Of a stretch of 64,000 nt of DNA, positions 42,328 to 51,213 are shown piece after piece; the stretch's first letter is position 1, and every line of letters starts with the position of its first letter. This DNA comes from Streptomyces sp. Alt3 (lineage in GTDB: Bacteria > Actinomycetota > Actinomycetes > Streptomycetales > Streptomycetaceae). Below the pieces are notes generated by a model, which saw nothing but the letters and a program-made list of their open reading frames with translations, did not search any database and had not been told where the DNA came from. Made by a program: the position numbers and the translations under genes. The stretch lies in NCBI RefSeq assembly GCF_030719215.1, contig NZ_CP120983.1:7688001-7752000 (forward strand), given 5' to 3'.

Positions 42328-43986
42328 TCAGCCCGGAATCCGGCGACGACCGCCCTTCGCCGCGGCCACCAGCTCGGGAACGGTCGCCAGCTTGACCCTG
42401 GGGCGGCCGTCGCGGCGCCCGAGGGCCAGCTCGACGCGCTCGATCTCCGCCAGGCCGCGCGCGTCCACGAGGCGCCGGTTCCGACGCCGCGCGAGCCGCT
42501 GGAACGCCTTCGCCCCGTGCTCAGGGGCCGGGAGCGCACCGCCGACGGCGTCTTCCAGCAATGTGCCCACGGTCTCGGCGGCGCAGGTCCGGTTGGCCCC
42601 GATGCCCCCCGAGGGGCCGCGCTTGATCCATCCCACGACGTACGTCCCGGGCCGGCCCGCCACCCGGCCGCTCTCGTGCGGCACGGTGCCCGACGCCTCG
42701 TCGAACGGCAGCCCGGTGAGCGGCAGTCCGCGCTGCCCGACGGCCCGCAGCAGCAGCCCGGCGGGGATCTCCCTGCCGCTCGTGCCCCCCGGGCCGTCCG
42801 TGACCCGGACCGCGCCGACAGCGCCCCGGCCGACCGCCTCCAACGGCGCGGAGTGGAAGCGGAACACGATGCGGCGCCCCTCCACCGGCGGGCGCGACCA
42901 GTCCACCGTCTCCCGGGCCGCGTCCCGCAGCAGCGCGGCCCGGTCTCCAGGGGTGGCGGCGTCGATCGCGGCGCCGGTCCGCGGGTCGTGGTCGTCGACG
43001 ACCAGCTCCACGCCCTCCAGATGCTTGAGCGCGAGCAGTTCGGACGCGGTGTACGCCGCGTCCTCGGGCCCCCGCCGCCCCAGCAGCACCACCTCGCGCA
43101 CCGAGCCGGCGCGCAGAGCCTCCAGCGCGTGGTGGGCGATGTCGCCCTTGGCCAGCGCCCCCGGGTCGGAGACAAGGATCCGTGCGGCGTCGAGGGCGAC
43201 GTTCCCGTTCCCGACCACGACGACCCGCTCCGCGGACACGTCCACGGCGTCCGCGGCGACCTCCGGGTGGGCGTTGTACCAGGAGACGAACGTCGTGGCG
43301 CAGATGCTGCCGGGCAGGTCCTCGCCGGGGATCCCGAGCTGCCGGCCCGCCGGTGCGCCGACGGCGTAGATCACCGCGTCGTGGTGCGCGGCGAGCTCCT
43401 CCGGGGTGATGTCCCGGCCCACTTCGAGGCCCAGGTGCATCCGCACCCGCGGATGCGTGTGGAACCTGGCGAACGTGTCACCGGCCTTCTTCGTGGACAG
43501 GTGGTCGGGCGCCACGCCGTAGCGGATGAGCCCGCCCGCGACGGGCAGCCGGTCGATCAGCGTCACCTCGGCCGAGGTGTGCAGCAGCAGGTCCTCGGCG
43601 GCGTACATCCCCGCCGGTCCCGTGCCCACCACCGCGACCCGGAGCGGTGCGAAGTCCGAGGGCAGGCTGCGCTTGAAGGTGGGTTCCCCCCACACGTGGA
43701 AGTTCGGTCCCTCGGGGTCCTGCCCTGGCTCCCGCCCGGCGAAGTACTCCGCGTTGATCGGGCCGTACCGCGCCTGGGCGGCGGGGAGGCTGTCCACGGG
43801 GAAGACCGCCTCCACCGGGCACGCGTCGGCGCAGGCGCCGCAGTCGATGCAGGACTTCGGGTCGATGTACAGCATCTCCGTCCGGCCGAAGTCGGGCTCC
43901 TCCGGCGTCGGATGGATGCAGTTGACGGGGCACACCGAGACACAGGTGGCGTCGCTGCAGCACGTCTGGGTGATGGCGTAGGTCAT
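42328..43986 (-). CDS. Ferredoxin-ferredoxin:NADP+ reductase fusion (FprA/adrenodoxin reductase type)
   Basis: A 552-residue fusion. Residues 1-65 form a bacterial ferredoxin with two cysteine clusters (Cys9/10, 15, 19, 23 and Cys46, 49, 52, 56). Residues about 110-552 are an FprA-like flavoprotein: FAD loop VAVVGTGPAGMYAAEDLL, NADP loop VVVVGNGNVALDAARIL, and the C-terminal VVGWIKRGPSGGIGANR. It transfers electrons between NADPH and a ferredoxin. It lies nine bases after the diiron oxygenase gene on the same strand, so it most likely reduces that enzyme. Complete. Confidence 0.93.
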   Translation of the reverse strand: MTYAITQTCCSDATCVSVCPVNCIHPTPEEPDFGRTEMLYIDPKSCIDCGACADACPVEAVFPVDSLPAAQARYGPINAEYFAGREPGQDPEGPNFHVWGEPTFKRSLPSDFAPLRVAVVGTGPAGMYAAEDLLLHTSAEVTLIDRLPVAGGLIRYGVAPDHLSTKKAGDTFARFHTHPRVRMHLGLEVGRDITPEELAAHHDAVIYAVGAPAGRQLGIPGEDLPGSICATTFVSWYNAHPEVAADAVDVSAERVVVVGNGNVALDAARILVSDPGALAKGDIAHHALEALRAGSVREVVLLGRRGPEDAAYTASELLALKHLEGVELVVDDHDPRTGAAIDAATPGDRAALLRDAARETVDWSRPPVEGRRIVFRFHSAPLEAVGRGAVGAVRVTDGPGGTSGREIPAGLLLRAVGQRGLPLTGLPFDEASGTVPHESGRVAGRPGTYVVGWIKRGPSGGIGANRTCAAETVGTLLEDAVGGALPAPEHGAKAFQRLARRRNRRLVDARGLAEIERVELALGRRDGRPRVKLATVPELVAAAKGGRRRIPG

Positions 43987-43995
43987 GTCGTCCGC

Positions 43996-44910
43996 TCAGA
44001 TCAGATGGGCGCGCTTGTAGAACACCAGCGCGGGCTTGGTGAGCAGCCGGGCCGAGGCCAGGAAGTCCATCAGGCCCGAACAGCTCGAGCGCATCATCGA
44101 CTTGTGGTGCTCGTTGGCCCTCGCCTCGTCCTGGGCCCGCTTGCCGTCGAGTCCGGCGTTGGCGTAGACGTCCTTGTTCACCATGCTGGTGACGATGACG
44201 TACGACGCGATCGCGATGACGAGGGCGTTGATCCGGCGCCGCACGGGGCCCGCGCCGCTGAGGTGCTTGCGGGTCTCGGCGCGGGCGAACTTCATGTGAC
44301 GGGATTCCTCGACCACATGGATGTTGTTGATGGTGCGGACGAAGGGCACCACCCGCTCGTCCCTCATCCAGTCGCGCTGCATGACGTCCAGGACCTCCTC
44401 GGCGACGAGGATCGCCGCGTAGGCCGCCTCCCCGAACGCGAGCGTCTTGAAGGCCCGGCCCAGTTCCACCGCGAACCGGTGCGGCCGGTACGCGGGCGCG
44501 CCGAGCTTCTGGGCGCCGCGGGCGAACATGATGGAGTGCCGGCACTCCTCGGCTATCTCGGTGAGGGCCCACTGGACGTCCGCGCTCGTGGGGTCCTTCG
44601 CGTAGACGTCGCGAAGGACCATCTGCTGCAGGATCATCTCGAACCAGATGCCGGTGCTGGCCACCGACGCGGCTTCCTGACGGGTGAGTTCCTTGCGCTG
44701 CGCCTCGGTGAGCTCGCTCCAGTACGCGGTGCCGTACAGGGTGCTCCACTCCGGGCTCGCGCCGTGGAACTCCTTGTCCAGCGGCGTGTCCCAGTCGACC
44801 TCGGTGGCGGGGTCGTAGGCCAGCGTCGCGGCCGATTCCAGCAGGCGGCGGGTGAGGTGGTCCTCGGGCGGCCGGTCCTCTGCATCCGGTCGAACGGTGC
44901 TGCTTGCCAT
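43996..44910 (-). CDS. AurF-like diiron oxygenase
   Basis: A 304-residue protein of the p-aminobenzoate N-oxygenase (AurF) family. Diiron ligands are visible as Glu118-x2-Glu121-Glu122-x2-His125 (EIAEECRH), Glu171/Glu172 (AEEVLDV) and Glu201-Glu202-x2-His205 (VVEESRH). The four-helix-bundle layout and length fit. AurF oxidises arylamines to nitro compounds, while other members act on different substrates, so substrate is open. The ATG has GAGGAG eight bases upstream. It forms an operon with the ferredoxin-reductase fusion. An inverted repeat at 45064-45088 lies in its promoter region. Confidence 0.85.
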   Translation of the reverse strand: MASSTVRPDAEDRPPEDHLTRRLLESAATLAYDPATEVDWDTPLDKEFHGASPEWSTLYGTAYWSELTEAQRKELTRQEAASVASTGIWFEMILQQMVLRDVYAKDPTSADVQWALTEIAEECRHSIMFARGAQKLGAPAYRPHRFAVELGRAFKTLAFGEAAYAAILVAEEVLDVMQRDWMRDERVVPFVRTINNIHVVEESRHMKFARAETRKHLSGAGPVRRRINALVIAIASYVIVTSMVNKDVYANAGLDGKRAQDEARANEHHKSMMRSSCSGLMDFLASARLLTKPALVFYKRAHLI

Positions 44911-45373
44911 GGTGCGGCTCCTCGGTTCGTCAGCGATGTCCTTGGTGCTGTCACATGTGCGTCGCCGGTGACGGTTCGTCATATGCCGTCCTGACGACCG
45001 GAGAAGGTGGCAGCGTCAGGCGAAGGGCCGGTGCGGGCTCCTGCCGGGCAGCCTTCCGTCCCTCTTGTTAGACGGAAGGTATAGCAAGGATGCCGGACGG
45101 GCCTACCCCCCAGTAAGAAATGTGAGCCGATCCCCGCGATATCTCCTCGCGTATGCCCGTGCGCGCACGTTCCTACCGTGGGTGAAGGGCTCCGGCGGCG
45201 CCTCTTGTCCGTGATGTCGAACATCGTTCGCAATTTCAGCGCGAGTCATTGACGCCGCGTTTTCCCGGGCCTACGGTCCCGTCCGAAGTGACGGGCAGGC
45301 GTCGAAATATCGAACGCCGTGCCCTTCTCCTCGCGCGTCCCCGGACCTCATCGACGAGTCGAGACGAGCCGCC
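44911..45373. other. Divergent promoter region, oxygenase versus sugar ABC transporter
   Basis: No gene is seen. The 45060-45120 segment is AT-richer and carries the inverted repeat listed below. An 84-codon minus-strand frame there lacks coding bias. Confidence 0.6.
45064..45088. promoter_or_regulatory. Inverted repeat upstream of the AurF-like gene
   Basis: CTTGTTA-N11-TAGCAAG (6 of 7 arm positions), about 155 bases upstream of the oxygenase start. The size suits a TetR- or MarR-type dimer; no regulator gene is adjacent. Confidence 0.4.
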
Positions 45374-46714
45374 ATGCAACCACCCCTCCTCAGCCGGCGC
45401 CGAGCCCTCGCGGGCGGTGCCGGCGCCCTGGCCGCCGCCGGAGCCCTGGGCTCCCTGTCGGGCTGCGCCGCGCCCGCGACCGCCGCGGGCCCGGGACAGA
45501 CCCTGCTGCGGTACTGGCACCTGTTCGGCGGCGGCGACGGCGTCAACATGCAGGGAATGCTGGACGATTTCAGGGCCGGACACCCGGACATCGCGCTGGA
45601 GGCCTCCACCCTCCAGTGGGGCGCCCCGTACTACACGAAGCTCGGCATGGCCAGCGCCGGCGGCAGGGCACCCGAACTCGCCGCCCTGCACCTCGCCCGA
45701 CTCGCGGGCTTCGCCCCCGGCAGGCTCCTCGACCCGTTCGACCTCGATCTGCTGGCCGGACTCGGCGTGAAGGAGGAGGACTTCCCGCCGGACATCTGGC
45801 GCCGGGGACAGTCGGGCGGCGAGCAGTACGCCGTCCCGCTCGACACCCACCCGTTCGTCCTCTACTACCAGACCGAGGTCTGCGAGAAGGCCGGTCTCAT
45901 GTCGGGCGGCCGCCTCAGGCCGATCAGCGGCGCGGACGACTTCGCCGACGCCCTGCGCGCTGCGAAGAAGGCGACCGGGCAGCCCGGGCTGGTGACCGAG
46001 ACGCTCGGCCCCGACTGCATCACACCCTGGCGGCTCTTCTCCAGCTTCTACGCGCAGACCGGCGGCACGGTCCTCTCCCCGGACGGGAAGAGCCTCGCGC
46101 TCGACGACGCCAAGGCGCTCCGCGTCCTGGAGTACCTGGCCAGGCTCGTCGAGGAGGGGCTGATGGTGCGCCGCGTCGACTACGCGGGGTCCATCGGCGT
46201 CTTCAACGGCGGCAAGACCGCCTTCCACCTGAACGGCGAGTGGGAGATCACCACCTTCAAGACCACCGGCCTCCCGTTCTCCATGACCCGCATCCCCGCG
46301 CTCTTCGGCACCGCGGCCACCCAGGCCGACTGCCACGCCTTCGTCCTGCCGCACCAGAAGGACCGGGGCGGCGCCACGAACGAGGCGGCCCACACCCTCG
46401 TCGCCTGGATGCTGAAGAACTCCGTGGCCTGGGCCCGGGGCGGCCACGTCCCCGCCTATCTGCCGGTGCTCGACGACCCGGCCTACCTCGCCCTGAAGCC
46501 GCAGTCCGAGTACCGCACGGTGATCGACGACGTGGCGCTGGACGAACCGGCGTGGTTCGCCGGATCCGCCTCCCGCCTGTGGATCGAGCTCGGAGCGGTC
46601 TTCTCCGGGGTCCTCACCGGCTCCCGCAGCCCGCGGAACGCCCTGACCGAGGCCAAGGCCCGGCTGCGGACCCTCCTCGACACCCGCAACCCCCTCCCGG
46701 GAGCCGCGTCATGA
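45374..46714 (+). CDS. Sugar ABC transporter, substrate-binding lipoprotein
   Basis: A 446-residue extracellular solute-binding protein (family 1 type). The N-terminus has RRR before a hydrophobic stretch and lipobox LSGC (Cys31), so it is lipid-anchored and possibly Tat-exported. The body has YWHLFGGGDG, a NGGKTAFHLNGEWE-type hinge segment and a C-terminal helical end typical of oligosaccharide binders. The sugar is unknown. The stop overlaps the first permease start (ATGA). No ATPase gene follows; in Streptomyces such importers share the ATPase MsiK. Confidence 0.9.
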   Translation: MQPPLLSRRRALAGGAGALAAAGALGSLSGCAAPATAAGPGQTLLRYWHLFGGGDGVNMQGMLDDFRAGHPDIALEASTLQWGAPYYTKLGMASAGGRAPELAALHLARLAGFAPGRLLDPFDLDLLAGLGVKEEDFPPDIWRRGQSGGEQYAVPLDTHPFVLYYQTEVCEKAGLMSGGRLRPISGADDFADALRAAKKATGQPGLVTETLGPDCITPWRLFSSFYAQTGGTVLSPDGKSLALDDAKALRVLEYLARLVEEGLMVRRVDYAGSIGVFNGGKTAFHLNGEWEITTFKTTGLPFSMTRIPALFGTAATQADCHAFVLPHQKDRGGATNEAAHTLVAWMLKNSVAWARGGHVPAYLPVLDDPAYLALKPQSEYRTVIDDVALDEPAWFAGSASRLWIELGAVFSGVLTGSRSPRNALTEAKARLRTLLDTRNPLPGAAS

Positions 46715-47673
46715 CCTCCACCACCACGGCGGCGCCGGCACCCGTGGCGAAGCCCGGCAGGGGGGCGGCCGGGCGTCCCGTCCGAGGCGTGCGCAGGAAG
46801 TGGACCGAGCACGGTCTGGTCTTCGTCGCGCCCTTCCTCGTCGTGTACGCCCTCTTCCTGATCTGGCCCCTCGTGTCCGGTCTGGGAATGAGCCTGACCA
46901 GCGAGAACATCACCGGCTCCGGCGGGGAGTTCGTCGGCCTCGACAACTACGCCGAGGCCGTGCGCGACCCGGACGTCTGGTCCTCGCTGTGGAACACCGT
47001 CTGGTTCACGGTCCTGTCCACCGTCCCCCTCGTCGTCGTCGGCCTCGTGCTGGCCCTGCTCGCCCACCAGTTGCGCGTGGTGCAGTGGCTGTGGCGGCTC
47101 AGCTGGTTCGCGCCGTTCCTGCTGCCCTCCGGCGTCGTCTGCCTGCTGTTCCTGAACATGATCCTCCCGTCCGACTTCGGCCTCGCCGACCAACTGCTCG
47201 CCGCCGTCGGGCTGACACCGGAGATCGGCTGGCTGACCGACGAGCGGTACGCGATGCTCAGCATCGTGGCGACCACCGTCTGGTGGACCGTCGGCTTCAA
47301 CTTCCTGCTGTACCTGGCCGCCCTCCAGGCGATCCCGGCGCATCTGTACGAGGCCGCCGAACTGGACGGGGCCGGCGCCTGGAAGCGCCTCCTGCACATC
47401 ACCCTGCCGATGCTCCGCCGCACCACCGGTCTGGTCGTGGTCCTCCAGGTACTGGCCTCGCTGAAGATCTTCGACCAGGTCTACATCATGACCGGCGGCG
47501 GCCCCGACGAGTCCACCAGGCCGATCCTCCAGTACGTCTACCAGCAGGGCTTCACGGGCTATCGCATCGGTTACGCCTCGGCCGTCTCGTACATCTTCTT
47601 CGCCCTGATCCTGACCGTCTCCCTGGTACAGCCGCTGCTGTCCCGGCGCCGAGCTGAGGAGGCCGCGAAGTGA
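46711..47673 (+). CDS. Sugar ABC transporter permease (MalF type)
   Basis: A 320-residue inner-membrane permease with six hydrophobic helices. The EAA loop reads EAAELDGAGAWKRLLHITLPML, the site that contacts the ATPase. The N-terminal 28 residues are Ala/Pro/Arg-rich and cytoplasmic. Overlaps the binding-protein gene (ATGA) and the second permease gene (GTGA). Confidence 0.93.
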   Translation: MTSTTTAAPAPVAKPGRGAAGRPVRGVRRKWTEHGLVFVAPFLVVYALFLIWPLVSGLGMSLTSENITGSGGEFVGLDNYAEAVRDPDVWSSLWNTVWFTVLSTVPLVVVGLVLALLAHQLRVVQWLWRLSWFAPFLLPSGVVCLLFLNMILPSDFGLADQLLAAVGLTPEIGWLTDERYAMLSIVATTVWWTVGFNFLLYLAALQAIPAHLYEAAELDGAGAWKRLLHITLPMLRRTTGLVVVLQVLASLKIFDQVYIMTGGGPDESTRPILQYVYQQGFTGYRIGYASAVSYIFFALILTVSLVQPLLSRRRAEEAAK

Positions 47674-48569
47674 GCGGTTCCGCCACCGTCACCACCCGCC
47701 CCGCCCAGGTCTCCGGCCGGTCCGTGGACGCGGGAGGACGCCGCCCGCGCTGGACACCAGGCAGGATCGCCCTGCTCGTCGTCGCCCTGCTGCTCACCGC
47801 GGCCTGGCTCCTGCCGCTCGCCTGGGCGGTCGCCACCTCCCTGAAGCCCGAGGGTGACACGACGAGGACACCGTTCTCCTGGACCGGCTCCCGCGTGACC
47901 TTCGACGCGTACAGCAAGGTCTGGGAGTCGGGCGACCTGATGGTCTGGCTGATGAACTCGGCCTACATCTCCGTCACGACCACCTTGCTGACCGTGGTGA
48001 CCTGCGCGATGGCCGCGTACGGATTCACCCGCACCGACTTCCGAGGCAAGCGGCTGCTCTACGGTCTCGTGCTCGCCGGAATCATGGTGCCGCCGCAGGT
48101 ACTCATCGCGCCGCTGTTCCGGGAGATGGTCCAGCTCGGTCTGGTCGACACCTACTGGGGCGTCATACTGCCCCAGGTCGCCGTGCCGGCCATGGTGTTC
48201 ATCCTGGTGAAGTTCTTCGAGGGCGTACCGCGCGAACTGGAGGAGGCCGCCTTCGTCGACGGCGCGGGGCGATGGCGGGTGTTCTGGACCATCGTCATAC
48301 CGCTGTCCCGGCCCGTACTGGCGGCCGTGGCGATCTTCACCTTCATCTCCACCTGGAACAACTTCCTGTGGCCGTTCCTCGTGACCACCGACCCGGGCGG
48401 CATGACGCTGCCCGTCGGACTCGTGAACGTCCAGTCGACCTTCGGGGTGCGGTACGCCCAGATCATGGCCTCGCTCGTGATCGCCGGACTGCCGCTCCTG
48501 ATCGTCTTCGCGTTCTTCCAGCGGCAGATCGTGCGTGGCATCGCGCACACCGGTCTCGCCGGCCAGTAG
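47670..48569 (+). CDS. Sugar ABC transporter permease (MalG type)
   Basis: A 299-residue permease with six helices and the EAA loop EEAAFVDGAGRWRVFWTIVIP. GTG start overlapping the previous stop. Together with the preceding two genes it makes a complete CUT1-type importer minus the ATPase. A bidirectional hairpin follows 13 bases after the stop. Confidence 0.93.
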   Translation: MSGSATVTTRPAQVSGRSVDAGGRRPRWTPGRIALLVVALLLTAAWLLPLAWAVATSLKPEGDTTRTPFSWTGSRVTFDAYSKVWESGDLMVWLMNSAYISVTTTLLTVVTCAMAAYGFTRTDFRGKRLLYGLVLAGIMVPPQVLIAPLFREMVQLGLVDTYWGVILPQVAVPAMVFILVKFFEGVPRELEEAAFVDGAGRWRVFWTIVIPLSRPVLAAVAIFTFISTWNNFLWPFLVTTDPGGMTLPVGLVNVQSTFGVRYAQIMASLVIAGLPLLIVFAFFQRQIVRGIAHTGLAGQ

Positions 48570-48582
48570 CGGTCACGGCACA

Positions 48583-48612
48583 CCTGACGGGCCGTCCGCG
48601 CGGCCCGTCAGG
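48583..48612. terminator. Bidirectional terminator between ABC and UbiA genes
   Basis: Perfect 12-bp stem CCTGACGGGCCG with TCCGCG loop. Its right arm overlaps the last codons of the convergent UbiA gene. Confidence 0.75.
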
Positions 48613-49495
48613 CGACCCCGGTACCCCGCGTCAGCAGCAGCGCCACATCGGCCGACGCCACCGCGACGGTCCCCGCGAGCGCCGCCTTGCGCCAACTCCC
48701 GCCCCGCCGCGGACCGGCGCACACCGTCGTCACCACCACGGCGCAGACCGCCACCCCGCAGAGGACGGCGACAACGGGCCCGCCGGGCGTCCCCGGAGGG
48801 CCCAGGGCCAGCACCGCCGTGGCCGCGCACAGGGGCAGCGGGAGCAGCAGCCGGGTGCGCGCCGCCCCGAGCCGCTGGGGGAGGCCGCGGACGCCCGCCC
48901 GCAGATCCGCCTCGATGTCCGGGAGCACGTCCCCCAGATGGGCAGCCACACCGAGCAGCGCGCCCGCCGCCACCGCCCACCACGCGGGCCACGGGCTTCC
49001 GGGCAGGCTCAGGGCGACCACACACGGAAGGCTCGCGAAGCCGATCGCGTACGGCAGCCAGGACAGCGGCGTCTCCTTGAGCCTCAGGTTGTACGCCCAC
49101 GCGGCGAGGACCCCGGTCAGATGTGCGGCACCCGCCGCCGCGCCGCACGCGAACGACAGCACCACGCACAGGGCCAGCGCCGCGAACGCCGCGCCCCACA
49201 CCGTGCCCGGAGCCGACGCGCCCCGGGCGACCGGTTTCCCTCTGCGCCCGGCCTCGGCGTCGCGCGGTGCGTCGTGGGCGTCGTTGCACCAGCCCACCGA
49301 GAGCTGTCCGGTGAACACGGCGGCGGTGACCAGGACCTGCCGGCCGGTCCCCGGGCCCGAACCGACGGCGAGGGCCGACACGAGGACGGTCACCGCGGCG
49401 ACCGGACCCGGATGACAGGACAGTGCGAGAGGCGCCCACACGTGCGACAGACAAGGGGCGCGAGCGGGTACCGGCGGCCGGTCCGTGGTGTCCAC
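48608..49495 (-). CDS. UbiA-family membrane prenyltransferase
   Basis: A 295-residue integral membrane protein with about eight helices. The first Asp-rich motif is NDAHDAPRDA and the second GDVLPDIEAD, which bind the prenyl diphosphate through Mg2+. LKETPLSWLPYAIG between them is family-like. The GTG start is the only plausible one; its ribosome-binding site is weak. It is divergent (118 bp) from a type III polyketide synthase operon, which suggests it prenylates a phenolic or quinone made there, but an independent role is possible. Confidence 0.85.
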   Translation of the reverse strand: MDTTDRPPVPARAPCLSHVWAPLALSCHPGPVAAVTVLVSALAVGSGPGTGRQVLVTAAVFTGQLSVGWCNDAHDAPRDAEAGRRGKPVARGASAPGTVWGAAFAALALCVVLSFACGAAAGAAHLTGVLAAWAYNLRLKETPLSWLPYAIGFASLPCVVALSLPGSPWPAWWAVAAGALLGVAAHLGDVLPDIEADLRAGVRGLPQRLGAARTRLLLPLPLCAATAVLALGPPGTPGGPVVAVLCGVAVCAVVVTTVCAGPRRGGSWRKAALAGTVAVASADVALLLTRGTGVA

Positions 49496-49613
49496 GGGGC
49501 GATCGTAGGGACCCCTGGGCGTACGAACACGGCAGCCGCGCGTGGCATGTGCTCTGATTTGTCCCGCTCTGTGGGCAGGATGTGGCCATGACCTCTCCGA
49601 AGCGGTGGCCAGG

Positions 49614-50672
49614 GTGACCCGGATCGCGGCGGTGCACGGAGTCCTCCCACCGCACCGCCACACCCAGCGGGCCGTCACCGACATGGTGGCGCGCACCTGC
49701 CTGCCGGAAGGGGCCGACCGGCGGGTGCTGGACCGGATCCACGCGAACGCGGGCGTGCGCACCCGGAACACGGTGCTGCCCCTGGAGAGCTACGGCGCAC
49801 TGGACGGATTCGGGGCGGCCAACGACGTGTTCGTCGACGCGGCCGTCGATCTCGGTGCCCAAGCCGTCCGCGGCGCCCTGCGCGAAGCAGGGCTGCGGCC
49901 CGCCGACGTCGACCTGCTGATGTTCACCTCGGTCACGGGGATCGCGGCGCCGTCCGTCGACGCGCGGCTCGTCGGACGCCTCGGTCTGCGCCCCGACGTG
50001 AAACGGCTCCCCGTCTTCGGACTCGGCTGCGTGGCGGGGGCCGCGGGGGTGGCGCGGCTGCACGACTACCTGCTCGGCAGGCCCGGACACGTAGCGGTGC
50101 TGCTCTCGGTCGAACTCTGCTCCCTGACCTTCCAGCGCGGTGACGCCAGCGCCGCCAACCTGGTCGCGACCGCCCTGTTCGGCGACGGTGCCGCGGCCGC
50201 GGTCCTCGTCGGCGCCGGCCACCCGGCGCCGGTGGAGGGGCCCGAGGTGGTGGACACCCGCAGCCGTCTGTACCCGGACACCGGACACGTCATGGGCTGG
50301 GACATCGGTGACTCCGGCTTCACCGTGGTGCTCGACCCCGCAGTCCCCGACGTCGTACGCCGGTACCTCGCCGAGGACGTCACGGGCTTCCTGGAGGAGC
50401 ACGGGCTCAAGCCCAAGGACATCGCCCGCTGGGTGAGTCACCCCGGCGGACCCAAGGTCCTGGAGGCGGTCACCGACGTCCTGTCCCTGTCCGAGGGAGC
50501 CCTGGACGTCACCTGGCGCTCACTGGCGCAGACGGGGAACCTCTCCTCGTCCTCGGTCCTGCACGTCCTGCGGGACACGATGCGACAACGCAGGCCCGAG
50601 CCGGGCTCGCCCGGCCTGCTGATGGCCATGGGCCCCGGATTCTGCTGCGAACTGGTGCTGCTGCGCTGGTAG
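49614..50672 (+). CDS. Type III polyketide synthase (alkylresorcinol/alkylpyrone synthase-like)
   Basis: A 352-residue chalcone-synthase-fold enzyme. The catalytic triad is complete: Cys139 in VFGLGCVAGAAG, His276 in WVSHPGGPK and Asn309 in TGNLSSSSV. FGLGCVAGAAG and the SVELCSLTFQ segment resemble SrsA-type synthases more than RppA. It condenses an acyl starter with malonyl- or methylmalonyl-CoA. Followed 13 bases later by an ICMT-like methyltransferase gene and then an FAD oxidoreductase gene, the order of S. griseus srsABC, which makes methylated phenolic lipids and quinones. The start could be GTG 49614 or GTG 49605. Confidence 0.9.
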   Translation: MTRIAAVHGVLPPHRHTQRAVTDMVARTCLPEGADRRVLDRIHANAGVRTRNTVLPLESYGALDGFGAANDVFVDAAVDLGAQAVRGALREAGLRPADVDLLMFTSVTGIAAPSVDARLVGRLGLRPDVKRLPVFGLGCVAGAAGVARLHDYLLGRPGHVAVLLSVELCSLTFQRGDASAANLVATALFGDGAAAAVLVGAGHPAPVEGPEVVDTRSRLYPDTGHVMGWDIGDSGFTVVLDPAVPDVVRRYLAEDVTGFLEEHGLKPKDIARWVSHPGGPKVLEAVTDVLSLSEGALDVTWRSLAQTGNLSSSSVLHVLRDTMRQRRPEPGSPGLLMAMGPGFCCELVLLRW

Positions 50673-50685
50673 TCCGGAGGAACGC

Positions 50686-51213
50686 ATGATCTGGTACACG
50701 GCCCTCGTACTCGCCGTCGCCGCCGAGCGGCTCGCCGAGCTCGCGGTGGCGCTCCGCAACACCCGCTGGAGCCTTGCCCGGGGCGGCACCGAGGCAGGCC
50801 GGGGGCACTACCCGGCGATGGTGGCCCTGCACACCGGGCTGCTCGTCGCCTGTCTCGCCGAGACATGGCTGGCCGGACGCCCCTTCCCGGCACTGTTCGG
50901 CTGGGCCATGGTCGCGGTGGTGACCGCGGCCCAGGCACTGCGTTGGTGGTGCGTCCGCACCCTGGGGCGCCGCTGGAACACCCGGGTCGTCGTCATCCCG
51001 GGGATGCCCCCGGTGACCGGCGGGCCCTACCGTCGGCTGCGCCATCCCAACTACGTGGCGGTCGCCGCCGAAGGAGCGGCCCTGCCGCTGGTCCACGGCG
51101 CGTGGGTGACCGCCGTCCTGTTCACCGTGTTCAACGCGGCGCTCATGGCCGTGCGCATCCGGTGCGAGGACGGCGCACTGGCCGCCCCGGCCGGAGCGGA
51201 CGCGCGCGCGTGA
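50686..51213 (+). CDS. Isoprenylcysteine carboxyl methyltransferase-like membrane methyltransferase
   Basis: A 175-residue membrane protein with about four helices. The C-terminal motif GGPYRRLRHPNYVAVAAEG is the ICMT/phospholipid methyltransferase SAM-binding signature. SrsB, in the same position in the S. griseus phenolic-lipid operon, belongs to this type and O-methylates alkylresorcinols. Strong GGAGG ribosome-binding site; the stop overlaps the following gene (GTGA). Confidence 0.88.
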   Translation: MIWYTALVLAVAAERLAELAVALRNTRWSLARGGTEAGRGHYPAMVALHTGLLVACLAETWLAGRPFPALFGWAMVAVVTAAQALRWWCVRTLGRRWNTRVVVIPGMPPVTGGPYRRLRHPNYVAVAAEGAALPLVHGAWVTAVLFTVFNAALMAVRIRCEDGALAAPAGADARA

